Below, piece after piece: positions 54,744-63,568 of a stretch of 64,000 bases of DNA. A model generated the notes under the pieces. The model was not told the origin of the DNA, searched no databases, and saw only the letters and a program-made list of their open reading frames with translations. This DNA is from Janthinobacterium aquaticum. Lineage in GTDB: Bacteria; Pseudomonadota; Gammaproteobacteria; Burkholderiales; Burkholderiaceae_D. Positions within the stretch are counted from its first letter, which is position 1; the number at the start of each line of letters is the position of its first letter. A program made the position numbers and the translations under genes. The stretch lies in assembly GCF_009208565.1 (NCBI RefSeq), contig NZ_WFLK01000004.1, positions 372,001 to 436,000 of the forward strand, in the 5' to 3' direction.

Positions 54744-55106
54744 ATGAAACACAACTCCTCCAGCAGCCTGGTGTATTCCACCGAAACCGGCCGCATGTGC
54801 CCCGATTGCCGCAAGGCGCTGGCGCAATGCGCGTGCAAGGCCAACGCGAACGCCGCGCCGATCGGTGACGGCCGGGTGCGCGTGGCGCGCCAGACCAAGG
54901 GACGCGGCGGCAAATGCGTCACCGTTGTCAAAGGCCTGCCACTGGACGCCATGGCGCTGGCGCTGTTGGGCAAGCAGCTGCGCAGCGCCTGCGGCTCGGG
55001 CGGCACCGTCAAGGATGGCGTGATCGAAGTGCAGGGCGACCATGTGGCCACGCTGATGGCGGCGCTGGTCAAGCTGGGGCACCAGCCGAAACAGGCCGGT
55101 GGCTGA
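54744..55106 (+). CDS. yciH: SUI1/eIF1-like translation factor YciH
   Basis: 120-aa SUI1-domain protein. A short N-terminal segment with CxxC and CxC (CPDCRKALAQCAC) may bind zinc. The SUI1 core follows (VARQTKGRGGKCVTVVKGLPLDAMALALLGKQLRSACGSGGTVKDGVIEVQGDH), as in eIF1 and E. coli YciH, which influences start-codon discrimination. It lies between flagellar genes without an obvious functional link. Its stop overlaps the acyltransferase start by eight bases. Confidence 0.95.
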   Translation: MKHNSSSSLVYSTETGRMCPDCRKALAQCACKANANAAPIGDGRVRVARQTKGRGGKCVTVVKGLPLDAMALALLGKQLRSACGSGGTVKDGVIEVQGDHVATLMAALVKLGHQPKQAGG

Positions 55107-56250
55107 GGGTGCGGCCCGGCGGCTGCCGGGGCTCGATCTGCTGCGTGCGCTGGCCATCGCCTGGGTCATGCTGTACCACCTGGAAAGCCTGGGTCCGCGC
55201 CTGCCGGGGCCGCTGGTAGCCTATGGCTGGATGGGCGTCGACCTGTTTTTCGTGCTGAGCGGCTATCTGATCGGCTGGCAGGTGCTGCGTCCGTTGACGT
55301 CCGGCGCGCGGCCAGCCTGGTGGCCGTGGTGGCAGGACTTTATGCTGCGCCGCGCTTTGCGCATCCTGCCGGCCTATCTGGCCGTGCTGGCGCTGTATCT
55401 GTTGCTGCCGGCCTGGAGCGAGGCCGAAAGCATGCGCCCTGTCTGGCAGTTTTTAAGCTTTACCGTCAATTTGTTGCCCGCTGATCTGGACCAGCGCGCC
55501 TTTTCGCATGCCTGGTCGCTATGCGTGGAAGAGCATTTCTACCTGCTGCTGCCGCTTGTGGTGTGGCTGCTGGCACGCCGGCCCGGCATCGGCAAGAGCC
55601 TGCTGCTGGCTATCGGCGTGCTGCTGGGCGGCATGCTGCTGCGCGCCTGGTTGTGGCAGCACGAGCTGGCGCCGGTGCAGGGCACGGCCGACTACTTCGA
55701 GCGCTTCGTGGGATTGATTTATTTTCCAACGCCAACCCGGCTTGACGGCCTGCTGGCCGGCACCTTGCTTGCTGCCCTGCGCGCCTTTCGCCCCGGCGCC
55801 TGGAGCGTACTGCAGTCGCACGGCTGGCTGTTGCTGTGTGCCGGCCTGCTTGGCGTGGCTGGTGTGATGTGGCTGATGCAGGGCGTGCCAGGCTTTGCCG
55901 GCATCGTGTTCGGCTATCCCTTGCTGGCCTGGAGTTTTGCCTGCCTGCTGGTCGCTTGCAGCAGCAGGCAGACCTGGCCGGTGCGTGTACCAGGCGTGCA
56001 GCTGCTGGCCACGCTGGCGTTTTGCCTGTATCTGACGCACAAGCAGGTATTTCATGTGGTCTCAGCCTGGCTGGGCGACAGCCTGGACGGCCTGCCGCTG
56101 GCCGCGTTTGGCGTCTACCTGGGCGCCGCGCTGCTGGCCGCATATGGCTTGCATGTACTGGTTGAAAGACCGGGACTGCGCTGGCGCGAACACCTGCAGC
56201 GCCGCCAGCAGCTCGCCGGCCAGGCTGGTACAACGATCGCTGGAAGCTAG
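55099..56250 (+). CDS. Acyltransferase 3 family membrane protein
   Basis: 383-aa integral membrane acyltransferase with about ten hydrophobic segments. Family marks are the early LLRALAIAWVMLYHLE, the FFVLSGYLIGWQVLRPL segment, RRALRILPAYL and SHAWSLCVEEHFYLLLPLVVWLL. Members O-acetylate or acylate surface glycans and lipids; the substrate is unknown. It starts with GTG inside yciH, so the two are co-translated. Its stop overlaps the convergent flgN stop (CTAG). It could modify flagellin or surface sugars, but only proximity suggests it. Confidence 0.9.
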   Translation: MAEGAARRLPGLDLLRALAIAWVMLYHLESLGPRLPGPLVAYGWMGVDLFFVLSGYLIGWQVLRPLTSGARPAWWPWWQDFMLRRALRILPAYLAVLALYLLLPAWSEAESMRPVWQFLSFTVNLLPADLDQRAFSHAWSLCVEEHFYLLLPLVVWLLARRPGIGKSLLLAIGVLLGGMLLRAWLWQHELAPVQGTADYFERFVGLIYFPTPTRLDGLLAGTLLAALRAFRPGAWSVLQSHGWLLLCAGLLGVAGVMWLMQGVPGFAGIVFGYPLLAWSFACLLVACSSRQTWPVRVPGVQLLATLAFCLYLTHKQVFHVVSAWLGDSLDGLPLAAFGVYLGAALLAAYGLHVLVERPGLRWREHLQRRQQLAGQAGTTIAGS

Positions 56251-56714
56251 CCGATCACCACGCGCCGGTTGGCGGTATTGCTGGTGGTCTGGCCGCTGGG
56301 GCCGTAGAAGTTGCCGCTCTGGGCCGGTGGGCGCATGGCCGCCAGTGCACTTTGCGTGTGCAGCATGTGCTTGTTGACCAGCAGGCTGTTGAGGCGGTTC
56401 AGCTCTTTTGCCTCGCGCGTGGTTTCCAGCAGGCTGGCCCACAGCGGCGCCGCTTCGGCCTCGTCGGTGGTTGCCAGCCAGGCGTCCATGCCGGACTCGG
56501 CTGGTGCAAAGCCGCAGGCGGCAAGCGCCTGGTGGCGTTGCGATGCCAGTTGGCTCAATTGTCCGACCAGTGCAGTTTTTTCTACCGTGAGCTCCGTGAT
56601 CGCCTCAATATCAGCTACAACCAGATGCAGCTGTTCCTGTTTCATCAGCACCAGCAGGCAACTCATCAGTTCTTGTTCATTGCGCAGGCTGGAAAATGGC
56701 GTCACGGATTGCAT
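56247..56714 (-). CDS. flgN: Flagellar chaperone FlgN
   Basis: 155-aa, mostly helical coiled-coil protein (NEQELMSCLLVLMKQEQLHLVVADIEAITELTVEKTALVGQL) with a Gly/Ser/Asn-rich C-terminal tail. FlgN escorts hook-filament junction proteins FlgK and FlgL to the export gate. It starts eight bases after the flgM stop and shares its transcript. Confidence 0.92.
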   Translation of the reverse strand: MQSVTPFSSLRNEQELMSCLLVLMKQEQLHLVVADIEAITELTVEKTALVGQLSQLASQRHQALAACGFAPAESGMDAWLATTDEAEAAPLWASLLETTREAKELNRLNSLLVNKHMLHTQSALAAMRPPAQSGNFYGPSGQTTSNTANRRVVIG

Positions 56715-56722
56715 GGGAAAAC

Positions 56723-57028
56723 CTATCGGGTTCGGGAGTGCAGCAGGTCTTTGACTGTGTCGAGCAGACCGTCTGCCACTTTTTCAGAATTGACCTGGAA
56801 CTGTCCGTCAGCGATAGCCAGCTTGATGCGTTCGACTTTTTTGGTGTCGAACACGGCTGCGCTGTTGGTCGTTGCACTGGTCGCCAGTGCCTGTCCTTGC
56901 GAGGACAGGCGTACACTATCCGACGAAGTCGGTGTGGCTTGCGCCTTCTCGGCGTTGCGCGCACCATTGGTTGCCGTCGGCGTGACGGGCAAACCAAGGT
57001 TGGTTTTAATGTTATCGGTAATTTTCAC
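56723..57028 (-). CDS. flgM: Anti-sigma-28 factor FlgM
   Basis: 101-aa disordered inhibitor of FliA, exported when the hook is complete. The N-terminus KITDNIKTNLGLP and the C-terminal FliA-binding helices (KKVERIKLAIADGQFQVNSEKVADGLLDTVKDLL) are conserved. It begins with GTG at 57028, with AGGA upstream. A perfect sigma-28 promoter lies 50 bp upstream, so FliA drives its own inhibitor. Confidence 0.95.
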   Translation of the reverse strand: MKITDNIKTNLGLPVTPTATNGARNAEKAQATPTSSDSVRLSSQGQALATSATTNSAAVFDTKKVERIKLAIADGQFQVNSEKVADGLLDTVKDLLHSRTR

Positions 57029-57077
57029 AGCGTGATCCTCGTCTGGTCGAAGTCAGGAAACTCCGGTATATGACTTC

Positions 57078-57104
57078 TTATCGGCGCATTACGCCGAAAC
57101 TTTA
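57078..57104 (-). promoter_or_regulatory. Consensus sigma-28 (FliA) promoter of flgMN
   Basis: On the minus strand TAAAGTTT (57104-57097), an 11-bp spacer, then GCCGATAA (57085-57078): every consensus base is matched. Start of transcription near 57071, about 43 nt before the flgM GTG. Confidence 0.92.
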
Positions 57105-57151
57105 GTGTGCCAGACTACTAATTCGCTGTCTATCTTGCGCTCTGCCTATCT

Positions 57152-57856
57152 TCAGAAGGCAACCTCCACCAGTCCGCCTGCACGCGCCACGCCGCTGACC
57201 TGGGCGCCGCCCTGGGTGCGTACCTGTACTGTCTGGCCTTCGCCGGCGTTGCCGATGGCGCGCCCTTCCGAGGCGACCTGGAAACCATTGCCACTTGATA
57301 CTACCCTGACCAGCTGGCCCTGCATCACCACGGGCTTGCGGCGCAAGGTATCGACACGCATCGGCGTGCCTGCTGGCAAGGACATCATGGTGCTGGCGCC
57401 GACCACCTGCGCCATGTCGTTGGCCACGCCGGCCGGCAGTGCCGCCAGGTCGCCCTGCATGGTGACAAGCTGGCTGGCGTCGATTTCCTGGCCGGGCGCC
57501 AGCGGTACGGCGCTGGCGATATAGTCGCCGATCACGGCCACGTTCGCTTGTACGTAAATAGTCCAGCTGGCCGGCGCCGTGCAGCGCACGCCCACCGTGG
57601 TCTTGCCCCAGGCGCGGCTGCCGGGCGACATGAACGCCTGCGGCGCCGGGCAGGCGGCCAGGTTCAGGCGCGGATCGACGGCGCCCACAGTCACCTTGAC
57701 CTGGCCGGGCAGGCCGTTGCTTTGCAGCTGCAAAAATTGCTGTACGGTCTGACGCAGCGCCTCCGGCGACTGGCGGCCAGCCTGGGCCTGCGCCGGCAAC
57801 TGGGTTAGTATTGCCAGTGCAGCAAAAAATAAGGGCAGGATGCGCGGTGTTTGCAT
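57152..57856 (-). CDS. flgA: Flagellar P-ring assembly chaperone FlgA
   Basis: 234-aa periplasmic protein that helps FlgI assemble into the P ring. A signal peptide lies at about 1-26 (ILPLFFAALAILTQLPAQAQA). The SAF-domain C-terminal half carries DTLRRKPVVMQGQLVRVVSSGNGFQVASEGRAIGNAGEGQTVQVR. Two cysteines (NLAACPAPQAF and VGVRCTAP) may form a disulfide. GGAGG lies nine bases before the ATG at 57856. It is divergent from flgB. Confidence 0.95.
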   Translation of the reverse strand: MQTPRILPLFFAALAILTQLPAQAQAGRQSPEALRQTVQQFLQLQSNGLPGQVKVTVGAVDPRLNLAACPAPQAFMSPGSRAWGKTTVGVRCTAPASWTIYVQANVAVIGDYIASAVPLAPGQEIDASQLVTMQGDLAALPAGVANDMAQVVGASTMMSLPAGTPMRVDTLRRKPVVMQGQLVRVVSSGNGFQVASEGRAIGNAGEGQTVQVRTQGGAQVSGVARAGGLVEVAF

Positions 57857-58058
57857 GATGATGGACCTCCGGAATACTGCCATGATAGTCGCCCACAAAC
57901 CCATTGAAGCGCTGATTAAGGGGGGAAAGCCAGGTCTGATCGGGCGATGAATCGGCCGCGCTGAACCGTACCATGCTTCCTGTCATCATTAGTAAACAGT
58001 CTTGTCGCCATGCTTGCCTGATCGAAGCGCCAGTGGCGGATATTTTGCGGAGCCGGAC

Positions 58059-58511
58059 ATGATAGGAAAACTCGACGATTACCTGCGTTTTCATGAAACG
58101 TCGCTGAGCCTGCGCTCGACGCGCCAGGAACTGCTTGCGTCCAATATTGCCAATGCCGATACGCCCAATTACAAGGCGCGCGATATCGATTTTGCCAGCG
58201 CCCTGAAAGGCGCGCTGGCCAAGGCCGAAGGCGCGCCTGCGGCCCTGATGGCGACGGCGAACAAGCATCTGCCGGGCAAGGGCGTGGGTCCGGACAGCAA
58301 GACGGCCGGTCCCGGGCGTCCGGAAACGTTGCCAGACGGCACGCCATTGCTGTACCGCGCGCCGGCGCAGGGCGCAGTCGACGCCAATACGGTCGACATG
58401 GACCTGGAACGCAACGCCTTTGCCGACAATTCAATTCGTTATGAAGTTGGCATCACGCTGCTCAATTCGCAGATCAAGGGCATGCTCAACGCGATACAGG
58501 GAGGACAATAA
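58059..58511 (+). CDS. flgB: Flagellar basal-body rod protein FlgB
   Basis: 150-aa proximal rod protein. The conserved N-terminal rod motif [21 protein letters not shown] is at about residues 28-48, and the C-terminus forms the matching helix ([24 protein letters not shown]). GGAG precedes the ATG at 58059. First gene of a plus-strand flgBCDEFGHI run with short gaps. Confidence 0.96.
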   Translation: MIGKLDDYLRFHETSLSLRSTRQELLASNIANADTPNYKARDIDFASALKGALAKAEGAPAALMATANKHLPGKGVGPDSKTAGPGRPETLPDGTPLLYRAPAQGAVDANTVDMDLERNAFADNSIRYEVGITLLNSQIKGMLNAIQGGQ

Positions 58512-58513
58512 TC

Positions 58514-58915
58514 ATGTCGCTGTTTAATATTTTTAATGTTTCCGGTTCGGCAATGAGCGCCCAGGCGCAGCGCCTCAACACGGTCGCGAGCAACCTGGCC
58601 AACGCCGACAGCGCCACCAGCGCCAGCGGCGAAGCCTACCGCGCCAAGCAGGTGGTGTTTGAAGCGGTGCCGCTGGCCAATGGCGGCACGGCCGTCAAGG
58701 TGCAAAAGGTGATCGAGGATCCGTCGCCGATGAAACTGGTGTACGACCCGAAAAATCCGCTGGCCGACGACAAGGGCTATGTCACCATGCCCAACGTCAA
58801 TACCGTCGATGAGATGGTCAATATGCTGTCGGCCTCGCGCTCCTACCAGACCAATGTGGAAACCATGAATGCAGCCAAGTCGCTGCTGTTGAAAACCTTG
58901 ACCCTCGGCCAGTAA
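58514..58915 (+). CDS. flgC: Flagellar basal-body rod protein FlgC
   Basis: 133-aa rod protein, starting two bases after the flgB stop. N-terminal signature [22 protein letters not shown] and C-terminal [35 protein letters not shown] are typical. Confidence 0.97.
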   Translation: MSLFNIFNVSGSAMSAQAQRLNTVASNLANADSATSASGEAYRAKQVVFEAVPLANGGTAVKVQKVIEDPSPMKLVYDPKNPLADDKGYVTMPNVNTVDEMVNMLSASRSYQTNVETMNAAKSLLLKTLTLGQ

Positions 58916-58930
58916 GCCGGATAGACCCTT

Positions 58931-59632
58931 ATGGCAACCATCGACACCAACGCTCCCGCCATCACGACCGATCTGATGGCAACCATGAATCCGAAGAAAA
59001 CCACGGCGGCCGACGGCAGCGTGGAAGCGGACACCAACAAGTTCCTGACGCTGCTGGTCACGCAGCTGCAAAACCAGGATCCGATGAATCCGCTCGACAA
59101 TGCGCAGCTGACCAGCCAGCTGGCCCAGCTGTCGACGGTAACCGGCGTCAACAAGCTTAACGCCACGCTTGAAACGCTGAAAACCAGCTACCAGCAGGCC
59201 GAGTCGATGCAGGCCGCCAATATTATCGGCCACGGTGTATTGACGCCAGGCAAGAACCTGACGCTCACCAAGAGCGCCTCGCTGCTGGGGGTGGAACTGG
59301 CGACGCCGGCCGACAATGTCAAGGTGGTGATCTACAACAGTTCCGGCAAGGAAGTACACTCGATCGACCTGGGCGCACAGGACGCCGGCGCCGTGCCGAT
59401 GGGCTGGAATGGCGAGACAGGCGAGCTCGACAAGGATGGCAAGGCGGTCGTGCTGGCCGATGGCAACTATACCTTCGAGGTGGTGGCCACCCGCGGCGGC
59501 GAGAAGCTCAAGGATGCGGTCGGCCTGACCTTTGGTTCGGTGGCCAGCGTGTCGACCAGCTCGTCCGGCGTGAAACTCAATGTGCCGGGCGTGGGCAGCA
59601 TCACCATGGCCGATGTAAAACAGATTTTGTAA
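58931..59632 (+). CDS. flgD: Flagellar hook assembly protein FlgD
   Basis: 233-aa hook cap that guides FlgE polymerisation and is absent from the finished flagellum. The N-terminal LTLLVTQLQNQDPMNPLDNAQLTSQLAQLSTV is the family hallmark. A FlgD Tudor/Ig-like region follows (about 110-225). Typical length. It lies 15 bp after flgC. Confidence 0.96.
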   Translation: MATIDTNAPAITTDLMATMNPKKTTAADGSVEADTNKFLTLLVTQLQNQDPMNPLDNAQLTSQLAQLSTVTGVNKLNATLETLKTSYQQAESMQAANIIGHGVLTPGKNLTLTKSASLLGVELATPADNVKVVIYNSSGKEVHSIDLGAQDAGAVPMGWNGETGELDKDGKAVVLADGNYTFEVVATRGGEKLKDAVGLTFGSVASVSTSSSGVKLNVPGVGSITMADVKQIL

Positions 59633-59675
59633 GTACGACCTTTTACTTAAGAAATATCCTTTCCAGGAGCATACA

Positions 59676-61223
59676 ATGTCTTTCCAACAAGGCCTGAGCG
59701 GCTTGAATGGCGCCGCCAAATCGCTGGACGTGATCGGCAACAATATTGCCAACTCCGGCACCGTCGGCTTCAAGCAGTCGCAGGCGCAGTTTGCCGACAT
59801 TTATGCCAGCTCGCTGTATGGCGTATCGGGCAACCAGGCCGGCATCGGCGTGGCAGTCTCGCAAGTCACGCAGTCGTTCTCCCAGGGCAATCTGGAAACC
59901 TCGTCCAATCCGCTCGATATCGCGATCAACGGCGGCGGTTTCTTCCGCACCCTGGCTGGCGGCACCGTCCAGTATTCGCGCAATGGCCAGTTTCAGGTCG
60001 ACAAGAACGGTTTTGTCATCAATGCCCAGAATGCGCAGCTGACCGGTTATTCGGCCGATGTCAATGGCAAGATTCTCGCTGGCGCGATTGTGCCGCTGCA
60101 GATCGACCCGTCCGACATGCGCCCGCAAGCCACCACCACGGTCGATACCCAAGTCAATCTCAATTCTAATTCGGAAATGCCGACCGATACGCCATTTACG
60201 ATGACCAATCCGAAGTCGTACAACAAGCAGATCCCGGTGGCGGTCTACGACACGCTCGGGAATGCGCACACCATGTCGATGTTCTATGTCAAGACCGGTA
60301 CCAATACCTGGGACGTCTATACGGCCAACGACGATATGGAAGTGACCAGCATGAAGGCTGCCGCTTCCCTGCAGACCGATCCGGCGGCGCTCGCTGCGCG
60401 CGCCGCCTACCAGGCGGCCGTGACTGCCGTGCCGCAGGTGCCGGCCAATGTGTCGGCCGCCGCCGTGGCCTATGCCAATGCGGCCGGCGCCGCCGTCAGC
60501 AGTGCCGCAGCCGCTGCCGGCGCCAGCACGGCCCAGCTCGGTGCGATTGCCGAAACCTATGGTTCGGCGGTCGCCAACGGCGTCAATTCCAGCCGTACGC
60601 CCGACCAGATCGACGCTGCCATCGCTTCCGCCACCGTGGTGCCTGCGGTCAAGACAGGTTCGCTGATTTTCAACAGCCTGGGCGGCCTGGACAAGGCTGC
60701 CATGCTGGCGCAGACACCGCCGCAAACGCTGCCGGTGACCGTCAGCCTGCCGATCTTCCCGGCTACCGGCGCCAACGATACCCTGTCGATCAAGGTTGAT
60801 TTCAGCAATTCGACCCAGCTCGGTATTGCGACCAGTGAAAAGAAAACCGTGGCCGATGGCTATGCGGCTGGCCAGCTGAGCCGTTTCGTGGTCGGCTCGG
60901 ACGGCGTGATACAGGGGCAATACAGCAACGGCCGCACGCGCGACCTGGGCCAGGTAGTGCTGACCAGCTTTACCAATCCGAACGGTTTGCAGCCGCTGGG
61001 CAACAATGCCTGGTCGGAATCGCCTGATTCTGGCGGTCCGATTACCAACGTGCCGGGCACCGGCAACGCCGGCAACCTGCGCGCCTCGGCGGTGGAAGTG
61101 TCAAACGTCGACCTGACGGCCGAGCTGGTCAACATGATTACCGCCCAGCGCGCCTACCAGGCCAATGCGCAGACCATCAAGACGCAGGATTCGATCCTGC
61201 AAACCCTGGTCAACCTGCGTTAA
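59676..61223 (+). CDS. flgE: Flagellar hook protein FlgE with Ala-rich insertion
   Basis: 515-aa hook subunit. The N-terminal motif FQQGLSGLNGAAKSLDVIGNNIANSGTVGFKQSQ and the C-terminal VNMITAQRAYQANAQTIKTQDSILQTLVNL form the D0 domain. It is about 110 residues longer than E. coli FlgE (402). The surplus sits mainly at about 226-328, an Ala-rich, probably helical stretch (for example ALAARAAYQAAVTAVPQVP and VSSAAAAAGASTAQLG) between typical outer-domain sequences. AGGAG precedes the ATG. Confidence 0.96.
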   Translation: MSFQQGLSGLNGAAKSLDVIGNNIANSGTVGFKQSQAQFADIYASSLYGVSGNQAGIGVAVSQVTQSFSQGNLETSSNPLDIAINGGGFFRTLAGGTVQYSRNGQFQVDKNGFVINAQNAQLTGYSADVNGKILAGAIVPLQIDPSDMRPQATTTVDTQVNLNSNSEMPTDTPFTMTNPKSYNKQIPVAVYDTLGNAHTMSMFYVKTGTNTWDVYTANDDMEVTSMKAAASLQTDPAALAARAAYQAAVTAVPQVPANVSAAAVAYANAAGAAVSSAAAAAGASTAQLGAIAETYGSAVANGVNSSRTPDQIDAAIASATVVPAVKTGSLIFNSLGGLDKAAMLAQTPPQTLPVTVSLPIFPATGANDTLSIKVDFSNSTQLGIATSEKKTVADGYAAGQLSRFVVGSDGVIQGQYSNGRTRDLGQVVLTSFTNPNGLQPLGNNAWSESPDSGGPITNVPGTGNAGNLRASAVEVSNVDLTAELVNMITAQRAYQANAQTIKTQDSILQTLVNLR

Positions 61224-61253
61224 TGCTGGGGGCTCCGCCCCCTGGAGAAAAAA

Positions 61254-61997
61254 ATGGACCGTCTTATCTACACCGCCAGCTCCGGCGCCAAGCACATCAT
61301 GGAGAAGCAGGCGACCACGGCCAACAACCTGGCGAACGCGACCAGCACCGGCTTTCGTGCGCAGCTCGACAGCTTTCGGGCGGTGCCGGTGGTGGCCGAC
61401 GGCATGATGCCGACGCGCACCTTTGTGGTCGATTCGACGGTCGGTTCCGATTTTACGCAAGGACCGATGCAGCATACGGGGCGCGCGCTCGATGTGGCGG
61501 TGGAAAACGCCGGCTGGATCGCGGTACAGTCGGCCGACGGCTCCGAAGCCTACACCCGTAACGGCGCCCTGAAGCTCAATGAAAACGGCATGCTGCAGAC
61601 CCAGTCCGGGCTGATGGTGCAGGGCGATACCGGGCCGCTGGCCGTGCCGCCGGGCGTGACGGTATCGATTGCCAGCGACGGCACCATCGGCACCATCTCC
61701 ACCGATGTGCCGCCGGGACCGTCAACGGTGCTGGGCCGCATCAAGCTGGTCAACCCGCCCGAACAGAACCTGGTGCGCGGCGACGACGGCCTGTTTCGCC
61801 TGAAAGACGGCAGCGTGCCGACGGCCGACCCGGCCGTCAAGCTCACCACCGGCGCGCTCGAAGGCAGTAATGTCAGCCCGGTTGACTCGATGGTGACCAT
61901 GATTGCGCTGGCGCGCCAGTTTGAAACGCAAATGAGTCTGCTCAAGAATGCCGAGAATAACGCGGCGAAAGCCACCCAGATCCTCGCTTTGAATTGA
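61254..61997 (+). CDS. flgF: Flagellar basal-body rod protein FlgF
   Basis: 247-aa proximal rod protein. N-terminus MDRLIYTASSGAKHIMEKQATTANNLANATSTGFRAQL; C-terminus NVSPVDSMVTMIALARQFETQMSLLKNAENNAAKATQI. A short GGGGGC-TCC-GCCCCC hairpin lies between flgE and the GGAG ribosome-binding site. Confidence 0.96.
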   Translation: MDRLIYTASSGAKHIMEKQATTANNLANATSTGFRAQLDSFRAVPVVADGMMPTRTFVVDSTVGSDFTQGPMQHTGRALDVAVENAGWIAVQSADGSEAYTRNGALKLNENGMLQTQSGLMVQGDTGPLAVPPGVTVSIASDGTIGTISTDVPPGPSTVLGRIKLVNPPEQNLVRGDDGLFRLKDGSVPTADPAVKLTTGALEGSNVSPVDSMVTMIALARQFETQMSLLKNAENNAAKATQILALN

Positions 61998-62068
61998 TAG
62001 GAGCGGCCGCATAATGGTCACATAGAAATTGTCGACAGGGCCAGCGGCGCTGTTTATCGGAGAAAATC

Positions 62069-62851
62069 ATGATTCGTTCCCTTTGGATTGCCAAGACCGG
62101 CCTGGAAGCACAGCAGACGCAGATGGACGTGATCGCCAATAACCTGGCCAACGTCAGTACCACCGGCTTCAAGAAGTCGCGCGCCGTATTCGAAGACCTG
62201 CTGTACCAGAACGTGCGCCAGCCCGGTGCGCAGTCGTCGCAGCAAACCCAGCTGCCTTCGGGCCTGCAGATCGGCACCGGCGTGCGCACCGTCGCTACCG
62301 AACGCATCCATACCCAGGGCAATCCGCAGGCATCGGGCAATTCGCGCGATGTGATGATCAACGGCACCGGTTTTTTCCAGGTGCTGCTGCCCGACGGCGC
62401 CACCGCCTATACGCGCGACGGCTCGTTCCAGACCGACGCCAACGGCCAGTTGGTCACCTCCGAAGGCTTCGTGATCCAGCCGGCCATTACGGTGCCGACC
62501 AATGCGCTGAGCCTTACGGTCGCGCGCGACGGCACCGTCTCGGTGACCCTGCCCAATACGGTGGCGCCGGCGCAGATCGGCGCGCTGCAACTGACCACCT
62601 TTGTCAATCCGGCCGGCCTCGAGTCCAAAGGCGAAAACCTGTATATGGAAACGGGCGCCTCGGGCGTGGCGCAAAACAATACGCCAGGCACCAACGGCGC
62701 CGGCCTGTTGATGCAGGGCTATATCGAAACCTCGAACGTCAATGTCGCCGAGGAAATGGTCAACATGATCCAGACGCAGCGCGCCTACGAGATCAACAGC
62801 AAGGCCATTACCACCTCTGACCAGATGCTGCAAAAACTGTCGCAACTCTGA
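62069..62851 (+). CDS. flgG: Flagellar distal rod protein FlgG
   Basis: 260-aa distal rod subunit. N-terminus [46 protein letters not shown], and C-terminus [41 protein letters not shown] precedes the ATG at 62069. Length matches the family (about 260). Confidence 0.97.
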   Translation: MIRSLWIAKTGLEAQQTQMDVIANNLANVSTTGFKKSRAVFEDLLYQNVRQPGAQSSQQTQLPSGLQIGTGVRTVATERIHTQGNPQASGNSRDVMINGTGFFQVLLPDGATAYTRDGSFQTDANGQLVTSEGFVIQPAITVPTNALSLTVARDGTVSVTLPNTVAPAQIGALQLTTFVNPAGLESKGENLYMETGASGVAQNNTPGTNGAGLLMQGYIETSNVNVAEEMVNMIQTQRAYEINSKAITTSDQMLQKLSQL

Positions 62852-62874
62852 TTTTTCATTTACTCATCACGCCA

Positions 62875-62904
62875 GCAGCCAGCGCCGTGCGCGGCGCTGG
62901 CTGC
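62875..62904 (+). repeat. Perfect 13-bp stem-loop directly before the flgH ribosome-binding site
   Basis: GCAGCCAGCGCCG pairs with 62892-62904 around TGCG, and GGAG follows at 62905-62908. There is no U-run, so it is not a terminator; it may shape or protect the flgG-flgH message. Confidence 0.8.
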
Positions 62905-62915
62905 GGAGACCTGTC

Positions 62916-63566
62916 ATGCACACCCCGATTCTTGCCGTTCTTGCCGCCGCTCTGTTGTCCGGCTGCGCCATCACTCCCACCTCCATCGTGCAGTACCCAA
63001 CCACCACGCGCGCGCCCATGCCTGAGCCGGTAGTGGTGGCCAACGGTTCGATCTACCAGCCGTCGACCTACCGTCCGGCTTTTGAAGACCGCCGCGCGCG
63101 TCATGTGGGCGACACCATGATCATCGCCATTACCGAACGCACCAACGCCGTCAAGGCCGGCGCCAGTTCGGGCAACAAGACCGGCAGCGCCAGTTTCGGC
63201 ACGCCGGGTTTGCTGCAGGGGCGCTTCGGCAGCTCGGTGGCGGTGGAAGGCGCGCTCAAGCATGCCGATGGCGACAACCAGTCGGCCAGCAATACCTTTT
63301 CCGGCACGATCGGCGTGACGGTGATTGAAGTGCTGCCAAACGGCAACTTGATCGTGGCTGGCGAAAAGCAGATTGCCATGAACAAGGGCACCGAATTCAT
63401 CCGTTTCTCGGGCATGGTCAATCCCGACACCATCGGCATCGGCAATGTGGTGCCGTCGACCCAGGTGGCCGACGCACGCGTGGAATACCGCACCAACAGC
63501 CAGATCGACCGCGCCGAGCTGGCCTCGATGGCCTCGCGCTTCTTCCTCAGCATCCTGCCGTTCTGA
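62916..63566 (+). CDS. flgH: Flagellar L-ring lipoprotein FlgH
   Basis: 216-aa outer-membrane L-ring subunit. Signal peptide with lipobox LSGC (C17), so it is a lipoprotein and a substrate for LspA. The FlgH core includes [31 protein letters not shown], the central [41 protein letters not shown] and the C-terminus [15 protein letters not shown] precedes the ATG. Confidence 0.96.
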   Translation: MHTPILAVLAAALLSGCAITPTSIVQYPTTTRAPMPEPVVVANGSIYQPSTYRPAFEDRRARHVGDTMIIAITERTNAVKAGASSGNKTGSASFGTPGLLQGRFGSSVAVEGALKHADGDNQSASNTFSGTIGVTVIEVLPNGNLIVAGEKQIAMNKGTEFIRFSGMVNPDTIGIGNVVPSTQVADARVEYRTNSQIDRAELASMASRFFLSILPF

Positions 63567-63568
63567 TC

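Noticed and set aside
58034-58048. TGGCGG-N5-TTGC, a sigma-54-like -24/-12 element before flgB
   Set aside because: The spacing is right, but transcription would begin at the flgB ATG, leaving out the ribosome-binding site. Probably chance.
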